This document shows positions 1 to 8,019 of a stretch of DNA of 64,000 nt, piece by piece (position 1 is the stretch's first letter; each line of letters starts with the position of its first letter). Origin of the DNA: Cellulophaga sp. F20128 (GTDB lineage Bacteria > Bacteroidota > Bacteroidia > Flavobacteriales > Flavobacteriaceae); NCBI RefSeq assembly GCF_023015805.1, contig NZ_JALKBA010000004.1, positions 230,227 to 294,226 of the forward strand, given 5' to 3'. The notes under the pieces were generated by a model, which was not told the DNA's origin, made no database searches, and worked only from the letters and a program-made list of their open reading frames with translations. Made by a program: the position numbers and the translations under genes.

Positions 1-832
1 TTTGTTCCTTAAAAATGAGACCACCAACCACAACGGCAATTAATATTTGACTCCTTTTAATTGCCGATAATAACATTATTAAAGCATCGGGATCTTGTAG
101 CGCCTTAAAATAGAAATAATCAGCAGCTTGTAATAAAATACCAACGGCCGGAATAGACCATCGCCATATAAAAGCCCTTCTTTTTTCAGCATAAGGAAAC
201 CATACTATGGATAAAATTACCAGTAAAATAATAATAACATAAAAGCAAAACCAAAAAATTAATGTTTGTGGATTTAAATGTAAAGTCTGAATGAGAAATT
301 TATCATACAAACCACTAGATGCTCCTAAAAATGTAGCCGCAATGATGGCGTAGATCCATTTGTTACTTTTAAAATGAATACCTTCTTTTTTTCCTATTTT
401 TGAATACAATAGGACCGAAAAAATAATTAGAAAAAAACCAATCCATTGTAAAAAGTTAGGCTTTTCTTGGTAAATCAGAATGGCTCCTATAAAGGTGAAA
501 AAAGGGCCAGCAGAACGGATGGGAGTTACTATTGTTATTGGTAAATGTTTTAAGGCTTGATACGCTAAAACCCAAGAACCCGCCATTAGCAAGGATTTAA
601 TAAAAATAAAACCGTGCAATTGCCATGAAATAGTAGTGATGTAAAAACCAAAATCCTTGGCGTATTCTGGAAAATAAACAGAGCCTATAAAAAAGGGTAA
701 GAGAAAAAGAAATCCAGAACCTATGGTACCCAAAAGTACCGGAAACACCTCATTGCCTTGTACAGCATGTTTTTTACATAGGTTGTGTAAACCCAAAAAT
801 AAAGCAGCCATTAATCCCAAATACATCCACAT
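1..832 (-). CDS. DMT superfamily (EamA-like) transporter, 3' end outside window
   Basis: The reverse strand is open from an ATG at 832 to the window edge, giving about 277 residues that start MWMYLGLMAALFLG. The protein is almost entirely hydrophobic helices. It has two halves of similar design, each with short loops rich in Lys and Tyr, and a segment near the middle reading PIRSAGPFFTFIGA, which is typical of the conserved end of an EamA repeat. Members are inner-membrane exporters or permeases of small metabolites with ten helices. The substrate cannot be read from the sequence. The stop codon and last few residues lie before base 1. No partner gene is visible; the next gene diverges from it after about 200 bases. 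Confidence 0.8.
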   Translation of the reverse strand, partial: MWMYLGLMAALFLGLHNLCKKHAVQGNEVFPVLLGTIGSGFLFLLPFFIGSVYFPEYAKDFGFYITTISWQLHGFIFIKSLLMAGSWVLAYQALKHLPITIVTPIRSAGPFFTFIGAILIYQEKPNFLQWIGFFLIIFSVLLYSKIGKKEGIHFKSNKWIYAIIAATFLGASSGLYDKFLIQTLHLNPQTLIFWFCFYVIIILLVILSIVWFPYAEKRRAFIWRWSIPAVGILLQAADYFYFKALQDPDALIMLLSAIKRSQILIAVVVGGLIFKEQ

Positions 833-980
833 GGCGCGAAGATAAGTTTTATGGTTATTTTTCTACCTGTACTCACTGCCTTTCTTCTAAAATACAAGGA
901 AATCACAAAACTATTATTTGCAATTTTATAGGCTTAACCTTCACTCTTGCCACCCCCTAATTATTTTATTTTTAATGTTT

Positions 981-1009
981 TTTGGTACACAAAAATTTTA
1001 ATATCTTTA
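981..1009 (+). promoter_or_regulatory. Candidate promoter of the dienelactone hydrolase gene
   Basis: A TTTG at 981-984 is followed after 17 bases by TATCTTTA at 1002-1009, one mismatch from the Bacteroidota -7 box TAnnTTTG. It lies 22 bases before the ATG at 1032. Confidence 0.4.
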
Positions 1010-1031
1010 AAAGAACTTAAAACTCCCTGTC

Positions 1032-1913
1032 ATGCAGCAACTTAAGAAAGAAGATATAAAACAAGAGGTGTTCGATCTATATGATGATTATGTACACAAT
1101 AAATTACAACGACGCGATTTTATAGAACGCTTATCGCTCTTTGCCATTGGCAGTGTTACCGTTCCGGCACTTATGAGTTTTTTAATGCCCAACTATAAGG
1201 ATACTTTATTGGTCGCTGCCAACGACCCTAGATTGGATTCCTCCTATATTACCTATGATTCCCCCAAAGGTGGAGGTCCTATAAAAGGATTATTGTCTAA
1301 ACCCAAAGGAACAAAGAAAAATTTAGGCGGAATTATTGTAGTCCATGAAAATAGAGGCCTTAACCCCTATATTGAAGATACTGGACGAATGGCAGCTTTA
1401 GAAGGGTTTATTTCTTTGGCCCCAGATGCCTTATCGCCTCTTGGTGGGTACCCAGGTAATGATGATGAAGGAAGAACACTACAACAAAAGCGCGATAGAA
1501 TGGAAATGCTAGAAGATTTTATTGCAGCCTATAACTACTTAAAAGCACATCCTAATTGCAATGGAAAAATTGGAGTTGTCGGCTTTTGTTTTGGCGGATG
1601 GATCTCTAATATGATGGCCGTACGCCTACCAGAATTAGCCGCGGCAGTACCTTTTTATGGCGGTCAGCCTACCGAAGATATTGATAAAATTAAGGCGCCT
1701 TTATTGCTTCAATATGCCGGTTTAGATACACGTGTTAACGCAGGATGGCCAGCCTATGAAAAAGCCCTTAAGGCAGAAAAAATAGACTACCAAGCCTTTG
1801 TCTACCCAGATGTAAACCATGGCTTTCACAATACGTCTACAACGAGGTATGACAAAGAAGCAGCAACCCTTGCATGGAAAAGAACAATGGACTTTTTTAA
1901 GAAGCATTTGTAA
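1032..1913 (+). CDS. Exported dienelactone hydrolase family protein
   Basis: This 293-residue protein has an alpha/beta-hydrolase fold of the dienelactone hydrolase (carboxymethylenebutenolidase) family. The Cys-Asp-His triad is visible: Cys186 in GFCFGG, Asp232 in AGLDTRV, and His263 in VNHGFH. The family's HENRG segment is at about 105-109. Residues 1-55 are an N-terminal extension with RRDFIERL followed by a hydrophobic stretch, which resembles a twin-arginine signal; export to the periplasm is therefore inferred. Family members hydrolyse lactones or esters, but the real substrate is unknown. The gene stands alone between a divergent transporter gene and a decayed permease fragment. Confidence 0.85.
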   Translation: MQQLKKEDIKQEVFDLYDDYVHNKLQRRDFIERLSLFAIGSVTVPALMSFLMPNYKDTLLVAANDPRLDSSYITYDSPKGGGPIKGLLSKPKGTKKNLGGIIVVHENRGLNPYIEDTGRMAALEGFISLAPDALSPLGGYPGNDDEGRTLQQKRDRMEMLEDFIAAYNYLKAHPNCNGKIGVVGFCFGGWISNMMAVRLPELAAAVPFYGGQPTEDIDKIKAPLLLQYAGLDTRVNAGWPAYEKALKAEKIDYQAFVYPDVNHGFHNTSTTRYDKEAATLAWKRTMDFFKKHL

Positions 1914-2041
1914 AATTCGGAATGTAATAAACAAAAAGGCTGTTTTAATATTCGAAAGTAAGGGAGTAACAAAAAGGTGATCAGTTGAACCCTAAATAAT
2001 CAAGTGAACTTCACCCAACTCTTCAATACCGTATATTAATC

Positions 2042-2441
2042 TCATGGAGAACTCATAAACATAAAATTAATAGGTACGTTCCATCGTTTTGATAATTCTT
2101 TAATTTTTTCTGGACTAAATTCACCTTTCGCTGCAATAAATTCGATGGTTATTTTAGGATAAGCCTTATCTATAGTATTCTATAAAAATGATAAAATCGT
2201 CAGGATTAAGTATCAAATTTCCTGTTAGAGCTATAACAACTCCTACAATAGCAACGATAAGAGTCCGCCAACCTGCTACTTCAGGACGTGGTAATTTTTC
2301 CCTTTTAATTTTTAGGAGGATATTTCCAAATCCAAACAATATCATAACTCCTAAAAACGCAATGGTATCTCCTCCTGCAAGTGACTCTAAATTACCCTTG
2401 GCCAAAGTGTAAAAACAGTGTTTTGATATTGATTTGTACAA
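2042..2441 (-). pseudogene. Remnant of an APC-type amino acid permease C-terminus
   Basis: The reverse strand from about 2441 to 2166 reads as two hydrophobic helices flanking ILLKIKREKLPRPEVAGW, a pattern typical of late helices of APC-family amino acid permeases. That frame stops at 2166. A +1 shift near 2165 restores a plausible tail (KAYPKITIEF, then EFSPEKIKELSKRW) ending in TGA at 2042. The reading frame is thus broken and everything upstream of about 2441 is missing. I interpret this as a truncated, frameshifted fossil of a permease. The family assignment comes from motif recall and is moderate. Confidence 0.55.
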
Positions 2442-2537
2442 GGGTGTCTTCTGAGAATGTCTTTGTATAGCAAATACAAAAAATAGTAGCGGAGACTAGG
2501 AGGGAGGCTAGATGAATAATACCCCCTAAAAATATAA

Positions 2538-2555
2538 TCGGATAATTTTGTCCGA
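2538..2555. promoter_or_regulatory. Inverted repeat, likely Rrf2 operator
   Basis: TCGGA at 2538-2542 and TCCGA at 2551-2555 form a perfect 5-bp inverted repeat with an 8-base centre. The right half begins directly after the -33 element of the promoter, so a bound dimer would block RNA polymerase. Autoregulation by the adjacent Rrf2 protein is the simplest inference. Confidence 0.5.
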
Positions 2556-2578
2556 ATAAATATTATAACCTACTTTTG
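2547..2578 (+). promoter_or_regulatory. Promoter of the rrf2/oxidase operon
   Basis: TTTG at 2547-2550, a 20-base spacer and TACTTTTG at 2571-2578 match the Bacteroidota consensus TTTG-N17-23-TAnnTTTG exactly. The start codon of the Rrf2 gene is 20 bases downstream of the -7 box. Confidence 0.65.
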
Positions 2579-2598
2579 TCTCAAATAGAAGGATCATT

Positions 2599-3033
2599 AT
2601 GTTTTCAAAAAGTTGTGAATACGGAATAAAAGCCACACTCTTCATTGCTCAAAAATCGCAACAAGGCGAAAGGGTACCCTTGAAGGAAATTGCGGCTGCC
2701 ATTGATTCTCCTATAGCATTTACAGCAAAAATTTTACAAATCCTGGCCAAGGCTAATATTGTAGATTCTACCAAGGGACCTAATGGAGGTTTTGAAATTG
2801 AAGAAGTACGGCTACCTAATATAACTTTAAAGCAGATTGTACAGGCTATTGACGGGGATGGAGTATTTGAAGGTTGCGCCTTAGGGTTAAGTATATGTAA
2901 TGCCAATGAACCTTGTCCAATGCACAATCAATTTGTAATCATACGGAACCAATTGAACGAGACCTTATCCTCTTCAAATCTGTTAAATGTTGCTATGGAC
3001 TTGAATTTAGGACTCACTGTTCTTAAACGATAG
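2599..3033 (+). CDS. Rrf2 family transcriptional regulator, NsrR/IscR type
   Basis: A 144-residue winged-helix regulator. It starts MFSKSCEYGIKA, the usual Rrf2 opening, followed by the recognition helix region around residues 28-50 and a wing containing GPNGGF. Three cysteines at 93, 100 and 106 (spacing C-x6-C-x5-C) occupy the loop that holds the iron-sulfur cluster in IscR and NsrR. In these families the cluster senses nitric oxide or cluster status; sensing by this protein is inferred. It is the first gene of a unit that includes a haem-copper oxidase, a truncated haemoglobin and a Ric repair protein, which favours NO sensing. An inverted repeat overlapping its own promoter suggests autoregulation. 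Confidence 0.9.
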   Translation: MFSKSCEYGIKATLFIAQKSQQGERVPLKEIAAAIDSPIAFTAKILQILAKANIVDSTKGPNGGFEIEEVRLPNITLKQIVQAIDGDGVFEGCALGLSICNANEPCPMHNQFVIIRNQLNETLSSSNLLNVAMDLNLGLTVLKR

Positions 3034-3082
3034 AAAAAAAAATTAATTAATTAAAGGATAAAAAGATCTTAATATCTACAGT

Positions 3083-4864
3083 ATGAATGTTTATCACTTA
3101 CTTAGTTTTCAAATCAAAGTCTTAAATTCAGAAAATTGGCTTTCTAGCCCTGGTGTAATTGGGACCTTTATTCTTGCTTTTATAGTATTGTTTTTAGGGA
3201 TATTTATTCTTATAAAACGACTCAATGGCTATGTAGACCTATTGAAAAAAAATACTAAAAATTTAGCGGAAGAAGAGTTTCAAAGGCGACTTATAAATCT
3301 TGATGAAAAACAAGTTGATGCCATTCTAAACCAACGAAAACAAGGTTTTAAAGGAGAAGAAAAGCAGACAGCTCTTTTAACTAAAACGGTTAAGAACAGT
3401 GGCTTTATAAAAAAAATTATAGATCCTAAGAATCCCCTTTTTGATGAAAAGACAAAGTCCACCATTACAATAAAAATCTCGAATGAATTAAAGGAAATAA
3501 TTGTCTGGTATCTGGGAGCAGCAGTATTTTGGTTGGTTTTTGGCACCCTCGTAGGACAATATATCGGCATGAAGTTTATATGGCCCGAAATGGACAGTAT
3601 TAGTTGGTTATCCTTTGGAAGGTTACGTCCTGTCCATACCAATACCGTATTTTGGGGGTGGGCTTCGCTAGCTATGATAGGCTTGGGACATTATGTGGTA
3701 GCAAGAACATCAAATCGGGAAATTTTCAGTTACAAACGATCAAAGATTGCCTTTTGGCTACTTAACCTAAGTGTTGTTTTGGGCAACCTTTTTTTAATGG
3801 CTGGAGTCAATAATGGGGGCGGGGAGTATCGAGAATATATTTGGCCAATTATGTTCTTATTTGCTATTGGCCTGCTAATAACATTTTTCAATTTCTACAA
3901 AACGGTTGCAACCCGAAAAATTTCAGAAATTTATATCTCTAATTGGTTTATCCTAGCATCTCTTATTTGGACCATTGTACTCACCGTAATTGGTTACTTC
4001 CCAGATTATCAGAATGGCTTGGGAGAAACCGTAATCCAAGGGTATTACATGCACCAAGGCGTAGGCATGTGGTTTATGACCTTTACCTTAGGGCTTGTTT
4101 ATTATTTTCTACCTTCAACCCTTAACAAACCTATTTATTCCTATTCCTTGGGCGTACTTGCATTCTGGACGCAAATGCTATTTTATACACTTATAGGAAC
4201 GCACCATTTTGTGTTTAGTCCGTTGCCTTGGTGGTTACAAACTGTTGCCATTGTTTTTAGTGCAGGAATGTTTATTCCAGTATTTGCCGGTAGCACCAAT
4301 TTTTTGATGACCATGCGTGGCAGCTGGAACCACATTTCAAAAAGCTATGTGCTTCCTTTCTTTTTAGTGGGGGTTGTTTTTTACTTTGTTGGTTCTGTAC
4401 AAGGAAGTTTTCAGGCGTTTAGGTACACCAATTACCTATGGCATTTTACGGATTTTAATGTGGCACATTCACACATGACCATGTATGGCATTATCACCTT
4501 TTTAATGTGGGGATGTATGTATGCCATCCTTCCAAAAATAACAGGCAATGAGCCATCGCAAAATCTAGTAGGGAGCCATTTTTGGCTTGCCTTCATTGGA
4601 CTAATAGCATATATGGTTTCGTTGATGGCTGGCGGTACTTTAAAAGGATTAAGTTGGATAGAAGGAAACCCCTTTATAGAATCTGTTATTCTGATGAAAA
4701 ACTATTGGGTATGGCGTGCCGTTGGAGGGTCGCTTATGTTTATATCACATCTCATTTTTGGATATAATTTCTACCTGATGGTACGTAAGAAAAATGAAAT
4801 GCTACTCCCGCTTTCTGATGATTCCGTTTTAGAAAAGCAAAACTTACATACACAATCAAATTAA
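3083..4864 (+). CDS. Divergent C-family haem-copper oxidase subunit I (CcoN-like)
   Basis: This 593-residue membrane protein has the core of a cbb3-type oxidase catalytic subunit from about residue 140. Predicted low-spin haem ligands are His185 (in GRLRPVHTN) and His464; the high-spin haem ligand is His462 (VAHSH). CuB ligands are His324, His374 and His375. Tyr368 aligns with the tyrosine cross-linked to CuB histidine in cbb3 oxidases, which NO reductases lack. It is about 100 residues longer than usual CcoN because of an N-terminal helix (about 26-45) and a charged linker. At the place where cbb3 enzymes have a conserved Glu (STFEGP) it has SVQGS, so Gln440. I predict reduction of oxygen, and possibly NO, at the inner membrane using electrons from the next gene's cytochrome. 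Confidence 0.85.
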   Translation: MNVYHLLSFQIKVLNSENWLSSPGVIGTFILAFIVLFLGIFILIKRLNGYVDLLKKNTKNLAEEEFQRRLINLDEKQVDAILNQRKQGFKGEEKQTALLTKTVKNSGFIKKIIDPKNPLFDEKTKSTITIKISNELKEIIVWYLGAAVFWLVFGTLVGQYIGMKFIWPEMDSISWLSFGRLRPVHTNTVFWGWASLAMIGLGHYVVARTSNREIFSYKRSKIAFWLLNLSVVLGNLFLMAGVNNGGGEYREYIWPIMFLFAIGLLITFFNFYKTVATRKISEIYISNWFILASLIWTIVLTVIGYFPDYQNGLGETVIQGYYMHQGVGMWFMTFTLGLVYYFLPSTLNKPIYSYSLGVLAFWTQMLFYTLIGTHHFVFSPLPWWLQTVAIVFSAGMFIPVFAGSTNFLMTMRGSWNHISKSYVLPFFLVGVVFYFVGSVQGSFQAFRYTNYLWHFTDFNVAHSHMTMYGIITFLMWGCMYAILPKITGNEPSQNLVGSHFWLAFIGLIAYMVSLMAGGTLKGLSWIEGNPFIESVILMKNYWVWRAVGGSLMFISHLIFGYNFYLMVRKKNEMLLPLSDDSVLEKQNLHTQSN

Positions 4865-4874
4865 TTGTTCGCAA

Positions 4875-5879
4875 ATGTTAAACTTACATAAAGACCATAA
4901 AAACCTCGTGCTTCTTGCTTTTAGTGTTTTCGTTGTACTAAGCATTGGAGTGGCAATTTTACCTGCATATCAAATGCAAGAATACCAACCCATACCTGGA
5001 CAAAAAGATTTAACAGTTTCCGAAAGAAAAGGATTGGAAATCTATATTTCGGAAGGTTGCGTTGCCTGTCATACCCAACAAGTCCGAAATATAGAAATGG
5101 ATAAAACTTGGGGCGAGAGACCATCGTTAGCGTCGGATTATTACTATAGCAAACAGCGTATGGATGTGTGGAGGCAATCGCCCTCCCTATTAGGAAGTGA
5201 ACGGACAGGACCCGACTTAACTAATATTGGGAATAGACAACCCAGTGACCAGTGGCATTTGTTACACCTCTACAATCCACGGTTGGTTGTAGAAGCTTCC
5301 ATAATGCCACAATACTCTTGGTTATTCGAAAAAATAGATACTTTATACCTTGCTGATGATGCGGTAACCTTAGCCCGAGGTATAACAAAAATGGAGGGTA
5401 GAGAAGTCCTAGTAGCAACTCAAGATGCCTTGCACCTGGTAGCCTATTTAAAAAGTTTACAGCAATTTTCTTTTGAAAATGCAACTCCATCAGATTTTAT
5501 CCCTGCCTTGCCCAAAGAACAAGGAGACAATGCAAGTGTAATACCAGCAAATAAAACGAAGGGAGCTAGTCTGTATCAAAATAACTGTGCAGCTTGTCAC
5601 CAAAGTAATGGTCGTGGTGTAAAAGGTGCATTTCCACCACTTGCAGGAAGCCTTATTGTAAACGCTAAAAACCCAGAAACACTTATAAAAATTGTATTGA
5701 TGGGCTATGATGCACGGGCAGAATATGGAGTTATGCCAGAATTTGCCGACAAACTAACCGACGAGGAAATTAAAGCCATTCTAGACCACGAACGAACGAA
5801 CTGGGGCAACCGCGCACCAGAAGTACCCGTAGCAACTATTACACACTTAAGAGATTCAATATCAAAATTAAGCCAATGA
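4875..5879 (+). CDS. Membrane-anchored diheme cytochrome c, CcoO-CcoP-like fusion
   Basis: A 334-residue protein with one N-terminal membrane anchor (about 10-30). The first haem site, CVACH at 62-66, sits in a CcoO-like domain with RTGPDLTNIG and HLYNPR motifs and a likely axial Met144 (SIMPQY). The second site, CAACH at 238-242, is in a CcoP-like domain with axial Met287 (YGVMPEF). Standard cbb3 oxidases have a monoheme CcoO and a diheme CcoP; here one domain of each is joined in a single chain. It begins 10 bases after the oxidase subunit gene and should deliver electrons to it from the periplasm. Its stop overlaps the next start (ATGA). Confidence 0.9.
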   Translation: MLNLHKDHKNLVLLAFSVFVVLSIGVAILPAYQMQEYQPIPGQKDLTVSERKGLEIYISEGCVACHTQQVRNIEMDKTWGERPSLASDYYYSKQRMDVWRQSPSLLGSERTGPDLTNIGNRQPSDQWHLLHLYNPRLVVEASIMPQYSWLFEKIDTLYLADDAVTLARGITKMEGREVLVATQDALHLVAYLKSLQQFSFENATPSDFIPALPKEQGDNASVIPANKTKGASLYQNNCAACHQSNGRGVKGAFPPLAGSLIVNAKNPETLIKIVLMGYDARAEYGVMPEFADKLTDEEIKAILDHERTNWGNRAPEVPVATITHLRDSISKLSQ

Positions 5880-6115
5880 TAACAATAGACTATTTAGACA
5901 GCTTATTCTGTAAAACACCTGCAGAAGGTAGAATGCTCGCATTTACAATGGCTAGAAAAACAATTGCAGCAATTCAATCCGATCCTGAAGTTCGTAAAGA
6001 ATTACGGCCTCACTATGCCAAAGACACAGCACAATTAATTGCTTCGTCTCAAGTCGTGGCAATAGAGTTTCAAACCATTGCTATGGCAAATAATTATTGG
6101 AGAGATGAAAAATAA
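5876..6115 (+). CDS. Small soluble protein of the oxidase cluster, unknown function
   Basis: A 79-residue protein that I do not recognise. It has no signal peptide or membrane helix and is predicted to be mostly helical, with one Cys (12), a charged middle (PEVRKELRPHYAKD) and a hydrophobic C-terminal helix. Its ATG overlaps the stop of the diheme cytochrome gene by four bases, and its own 3' end overlaps the next gene, so it is translationally coupled in the operon. Such a position suggests an assembly factor or small subunit of the oxidase, but this is only inferred from context. Confidence 0.7.
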   Translation: MITIDYLDSLFCKTPAEGRMLAFTMARKTIAAIQSDPEVRKELRPHYAKDTAQLIASSQVVAIEFQTIAMANNYWRDEK

Positions 6116-6377
6116 AATTGCAACACTCCTCATCTTTTTAATAAGCGCGCTTGGTATGGCTTGTCCGTTGTGCGAAGCAAAACAGCCCAAAGGATTTGCG
6201 AATATTACTCATGGCGAAGGGCCTAATGGAGATATCGATTATATCATTATGTATTCAGCAATTGTCATTGTAGGATATACCCTTATTATGAGTATAAAAT
6301 ATTTGGCCAGGCCAAAAGAAAAGGAAAAAAATCATATTAAAAATTTAGTTCTAGAAGAACATAATTGCATTGACTAA
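6105..6377 (+). CDS. Small exported membrane protein with CPLC motif
   Basis: I place the start at the ATG at 6105, preceded by GGAGAG, rather than at the upstream ATG at 6078. This gives 90 residues with a clean signal peptide (MKNKIATLLIFLISALGMA) ending just before CPLCEAKQPKG. A second helix lies at about 51-72 (IIMYSAIVIVGYTLIMSIKY) and the tail is charged. The CxxC pair right after the signal would face the periplasm and could bind a metal or haem, or be redox active. Small proteins of this design occur near respiratory genes in Bacteroidota, as far as I recall, without assigned function. The gene overlaps its neighbours on both sides. Confidence 0.7.
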   Translation: MKNKIATLLIFLISALGMACPLCEAKQPKGFANITHGEGPNGDIDYIIMYSAIVIVGYTLIMSIKYLARPKEKEKNHIKNLVLEEHNCID

Positions 6378-6799
6378 TGGAAAATAAAAGAAAGGTAACT
6401 GTGTTTTTGGACGATGAAAAAGTCCCTTTTGGTGTTTTTGAGCCCCCTGCAAAATTAATCTTAGATACCACCAAAATTTCTGATGGAAAGCATACGCTTA
6501 AAATAAAAGCAGTTTCATCCAAAGGTATAGAAGGAGTGCGAGTAATTCCTTTTGAAGTACGAAACGGTCCAGAAATAGCAGTAATAGGCTTAAAAGACAA
6601 TGAAATTATAGAATCTAATACAGCCATTACAATTAATGCTTATGGTAGTGAGAGTTCTGAGTCATTTATAATTCGCGGTTCAGAAACACCAAAAGCCATT
6701 CCGTCATGGGTTTGGGCGTGTATTATAGCCTTTGTTGGTTTTGCTATATTCTACCTTATAACGCACTGGACAATGAACACTTATAAATCTTTTTTTTAA
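6377..6799 (+). CDS. Tail-anchored protein with Ig-like domain, unknown function
   Basis: A 140-residue protein. Residues 1-105 look like a beta-sandwich (VTVFLDDEKVPFGVFEPP, then DGKHTLKIKAVSSKG and VIPFEVRNGPEI), and a single helix at about 110-130 (PSWVWACIIAFVGFAIFYLI) anchors it in the membrane. There is no N-terminal signal, so the orientation of the sandwich is uncertain. The start overlaps the preceding stop by one base (TAATG). It may act with the preceding CPLC protein as an accessory part of the oxidase; there is no direct evidence for this. Confidence 0.7.
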   Translation: MENKRKVTVFLDDEKVPFGVFEPPAKLILDTTKISDGKHTLKIKAVSSKGIEGVRVIPFEVRNGPEIAVIGLKDNEIIESNTAITINAYGSESSESFIIRGSETPKAIPSWVWACIIAFVGFAIFYLITHWTMNTYKSFF

Positions 6800-6800
6800 T

Positions 6801-7160
6801 ATGAATGATATAACAAATAGAAAAGACATTGAATTAATGGTAGACACCTTTTATGGGGCAATACGCCAAGACGAACTTTTAGGGCCTATATTTAACAACG
6901 TCATTCAGGACAATTGGCCAAAGCACCTTGACACCATGTACCGCTTTTGGCAAACCGTTCTTTTCCATGAATTTGCATATAAAGGTTCTCCTTTTATTCC
7001 GCACATGAATTTACCCATACAAGCTCATCATTTTGACCGGTGGGTATATCATTTTAATACCGCAATAGACAAAAACTTTAGCGGTAAAATAACGGAAGAA
7101 GCCAAATGGAGGGCTCAAAAAATAGCAGAAATGTTCATGCACAAATTAAATATTTCATAG
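6801..7160 (+). CDS. Group III truncated haemoglobin
   Basis: A 119-residue globin. Tyr18 (DTFYGAI) is at the B10 position, and His77 in HHFDRW is the proximal F8 ligand. The segment IRQDELLGPIF near the N-terminus and FWQTVLF in helix E are typical of group III. Globins of this group, such as Campylobacter Ctb, bind oxygen and NO and are linked to nitrosative stress. It starts two bases after the previous gene. Alongside Rrf2 and Ric genes it is most simply read as an NO-binding or NO-dioxygenating protein in the cytoplasm. Confidence 0.92.
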   Translation: MNDITNRKDIELMVDTFYGAIRQDELLGPIFNNVIQDNWPKHLDTMYRFWQTVLFHEFAYKGSPFIPHMNLPIQAHHFDRWVYHFNTAIDKNFSGKITEEAKWRAQKIAEMFMHKLNIS

Positions 7161-7228
7161 TGTATATCCATAAAAGTAGCAATCCTGATTATACCCATAA
7201 AAGTGAAAACAATTAAAACCTAAAGCCT

Positions 7229-7678
7229 ATGTCATTTACACAACGTATCAATATCACCATTCCCGTTTTATGGCTGGGTTTTGTGCTTTCCATTTCATTT
7301 ATGGAAGCATGGCTAAAATTTCAAGCAGAAGGTGTTACCCAAATTATTGGCTTAAATATAGGCCAACTTGTCTTTGGTTCTTTAAACAAGGTAGAATTGT
7401 TTTTTATGACAATCTTACTCGTTTCAAACCTTAAAACAAAGTGGTTTAAAAGACACAGGTCCCTTAGAATTCTAGGAATCGCATTGCTTGTTATCTTACT
7501 AGCACAGACCTTCTATTTTCTTCCAGTACTTGACCAACGAGCAACACTAATTATTAACGGAAAGGTTCCTTCTGCATCCTATTTTCATTACTACTATGTT
7601 TTTTTAGAATTTTTAAAAGTTATCCTCCTCCTTGTTTTTTCACACCAAAGCATCACAACCTATATAAGACAACCTTAA
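7229..7678 (+). CDS. Four-helix membrane protein, unknown function
   Basis: A 149-residue protein with four predicted membrane helices, at about 10-28, 45-65, 78-98 and 118-138, and short polar loops. I do not recognise the family. The second loop has KTKWFKRHRS, so the positive-inside rule puts that loop in the cytoplasm. It begins 68 bases after the globin gene, the largest gap in the cluster, and ends 13 bases before the MIP18-family gene. It might be a helper of the respiratory complex or an unrelated carrier. Confidence 0.65.
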   Translation: MSFTQRINITIPVLWLGFVLSISFMEAWLKFQAEGVTQIIGLNIGQLVFGSLNKVELFFMTILLVSNLKTKWFKRHRSLRILGIALLVILLAQTFYFLPVLDQRATLIINGKVPSASYFHYYYVFLEFLKVILLLVFSHQSITTYIRQP

Positions 7679-7691
7679 TCCAAAGTACGCC

Positions 7692-8003
7692 ATGGAAAAC
7701 TCAGAAAAAGAAAACCAAATTATTGAACAGATAAAAATGGTATATGATCCTGAAATCCCAGTCAATGTTTACGATTTGGGACTCATTTATGAATGTAAAA
7801 TTCTTCCCGAGAATTGTGTTGAAATTTTAATGACCTTAACCTCACCGTCTTGTGCTATGGCAGGAATGATAGTAGATGAAGTACGTGAACGTATATCAGA
7901 ACTCCATTTTGTAAAAGAAACAAAAGTAGAATTAACTTGGGACCCACCATGGGACAAACTATTAATGAGTGACGAAGCATTGCTAGAACTTGGATTTATG
8001 TAA
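7692..8003 (+). CDS. MIP18/SufT (DUF59) family iron-sulfur assembly protein
   Basis: A 103-residue protein with the DUF59 signature: DPEIPVNVYDLGLIY at about 19-33, the reactive-type cysteine in LTSPSCAMAG, and the C-terminal WDPPWDKLLMSDEA. Proteins of this family help mature or deliver iron-sulfur clusters. In most genomes a copy is in the suf operon; this copy sits next to a Ric repair protein, which suggests a dedicated role in rebuilding clusters damaged by NO. The spacing to the next ATG is 16 bases. Confidence 0.9.
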   Translation: MENSEKENQIIEQIKMVYDPEIPVNVYDLGLIYECKILPENCVEILMTLTSPSCAMAGMIVDEVRERISELHFVKETKVELTWDPPWDKLLMSDEALLELGFM

Positions 8004-8019
8004 CCTAAAAAATAAAATT

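Noticed and set aside
3083..4864. Calling the oxidase subunit a nitric oxide reductase
   Set aside because: Despite the NO-related neighbours, it keeps the cross-link Tyr and pattern of cbb3 oxygen reductases and lacks the Glu-rich active site of cNOR/qNOR; NO reduction is kept only as a hypothesis.
7990..8019. Upstream TTG start for the Ric gene
   Set aside because: It would overlap the previous gene and adds ten residues not typical of the family; the ATG at 8020 fits better.
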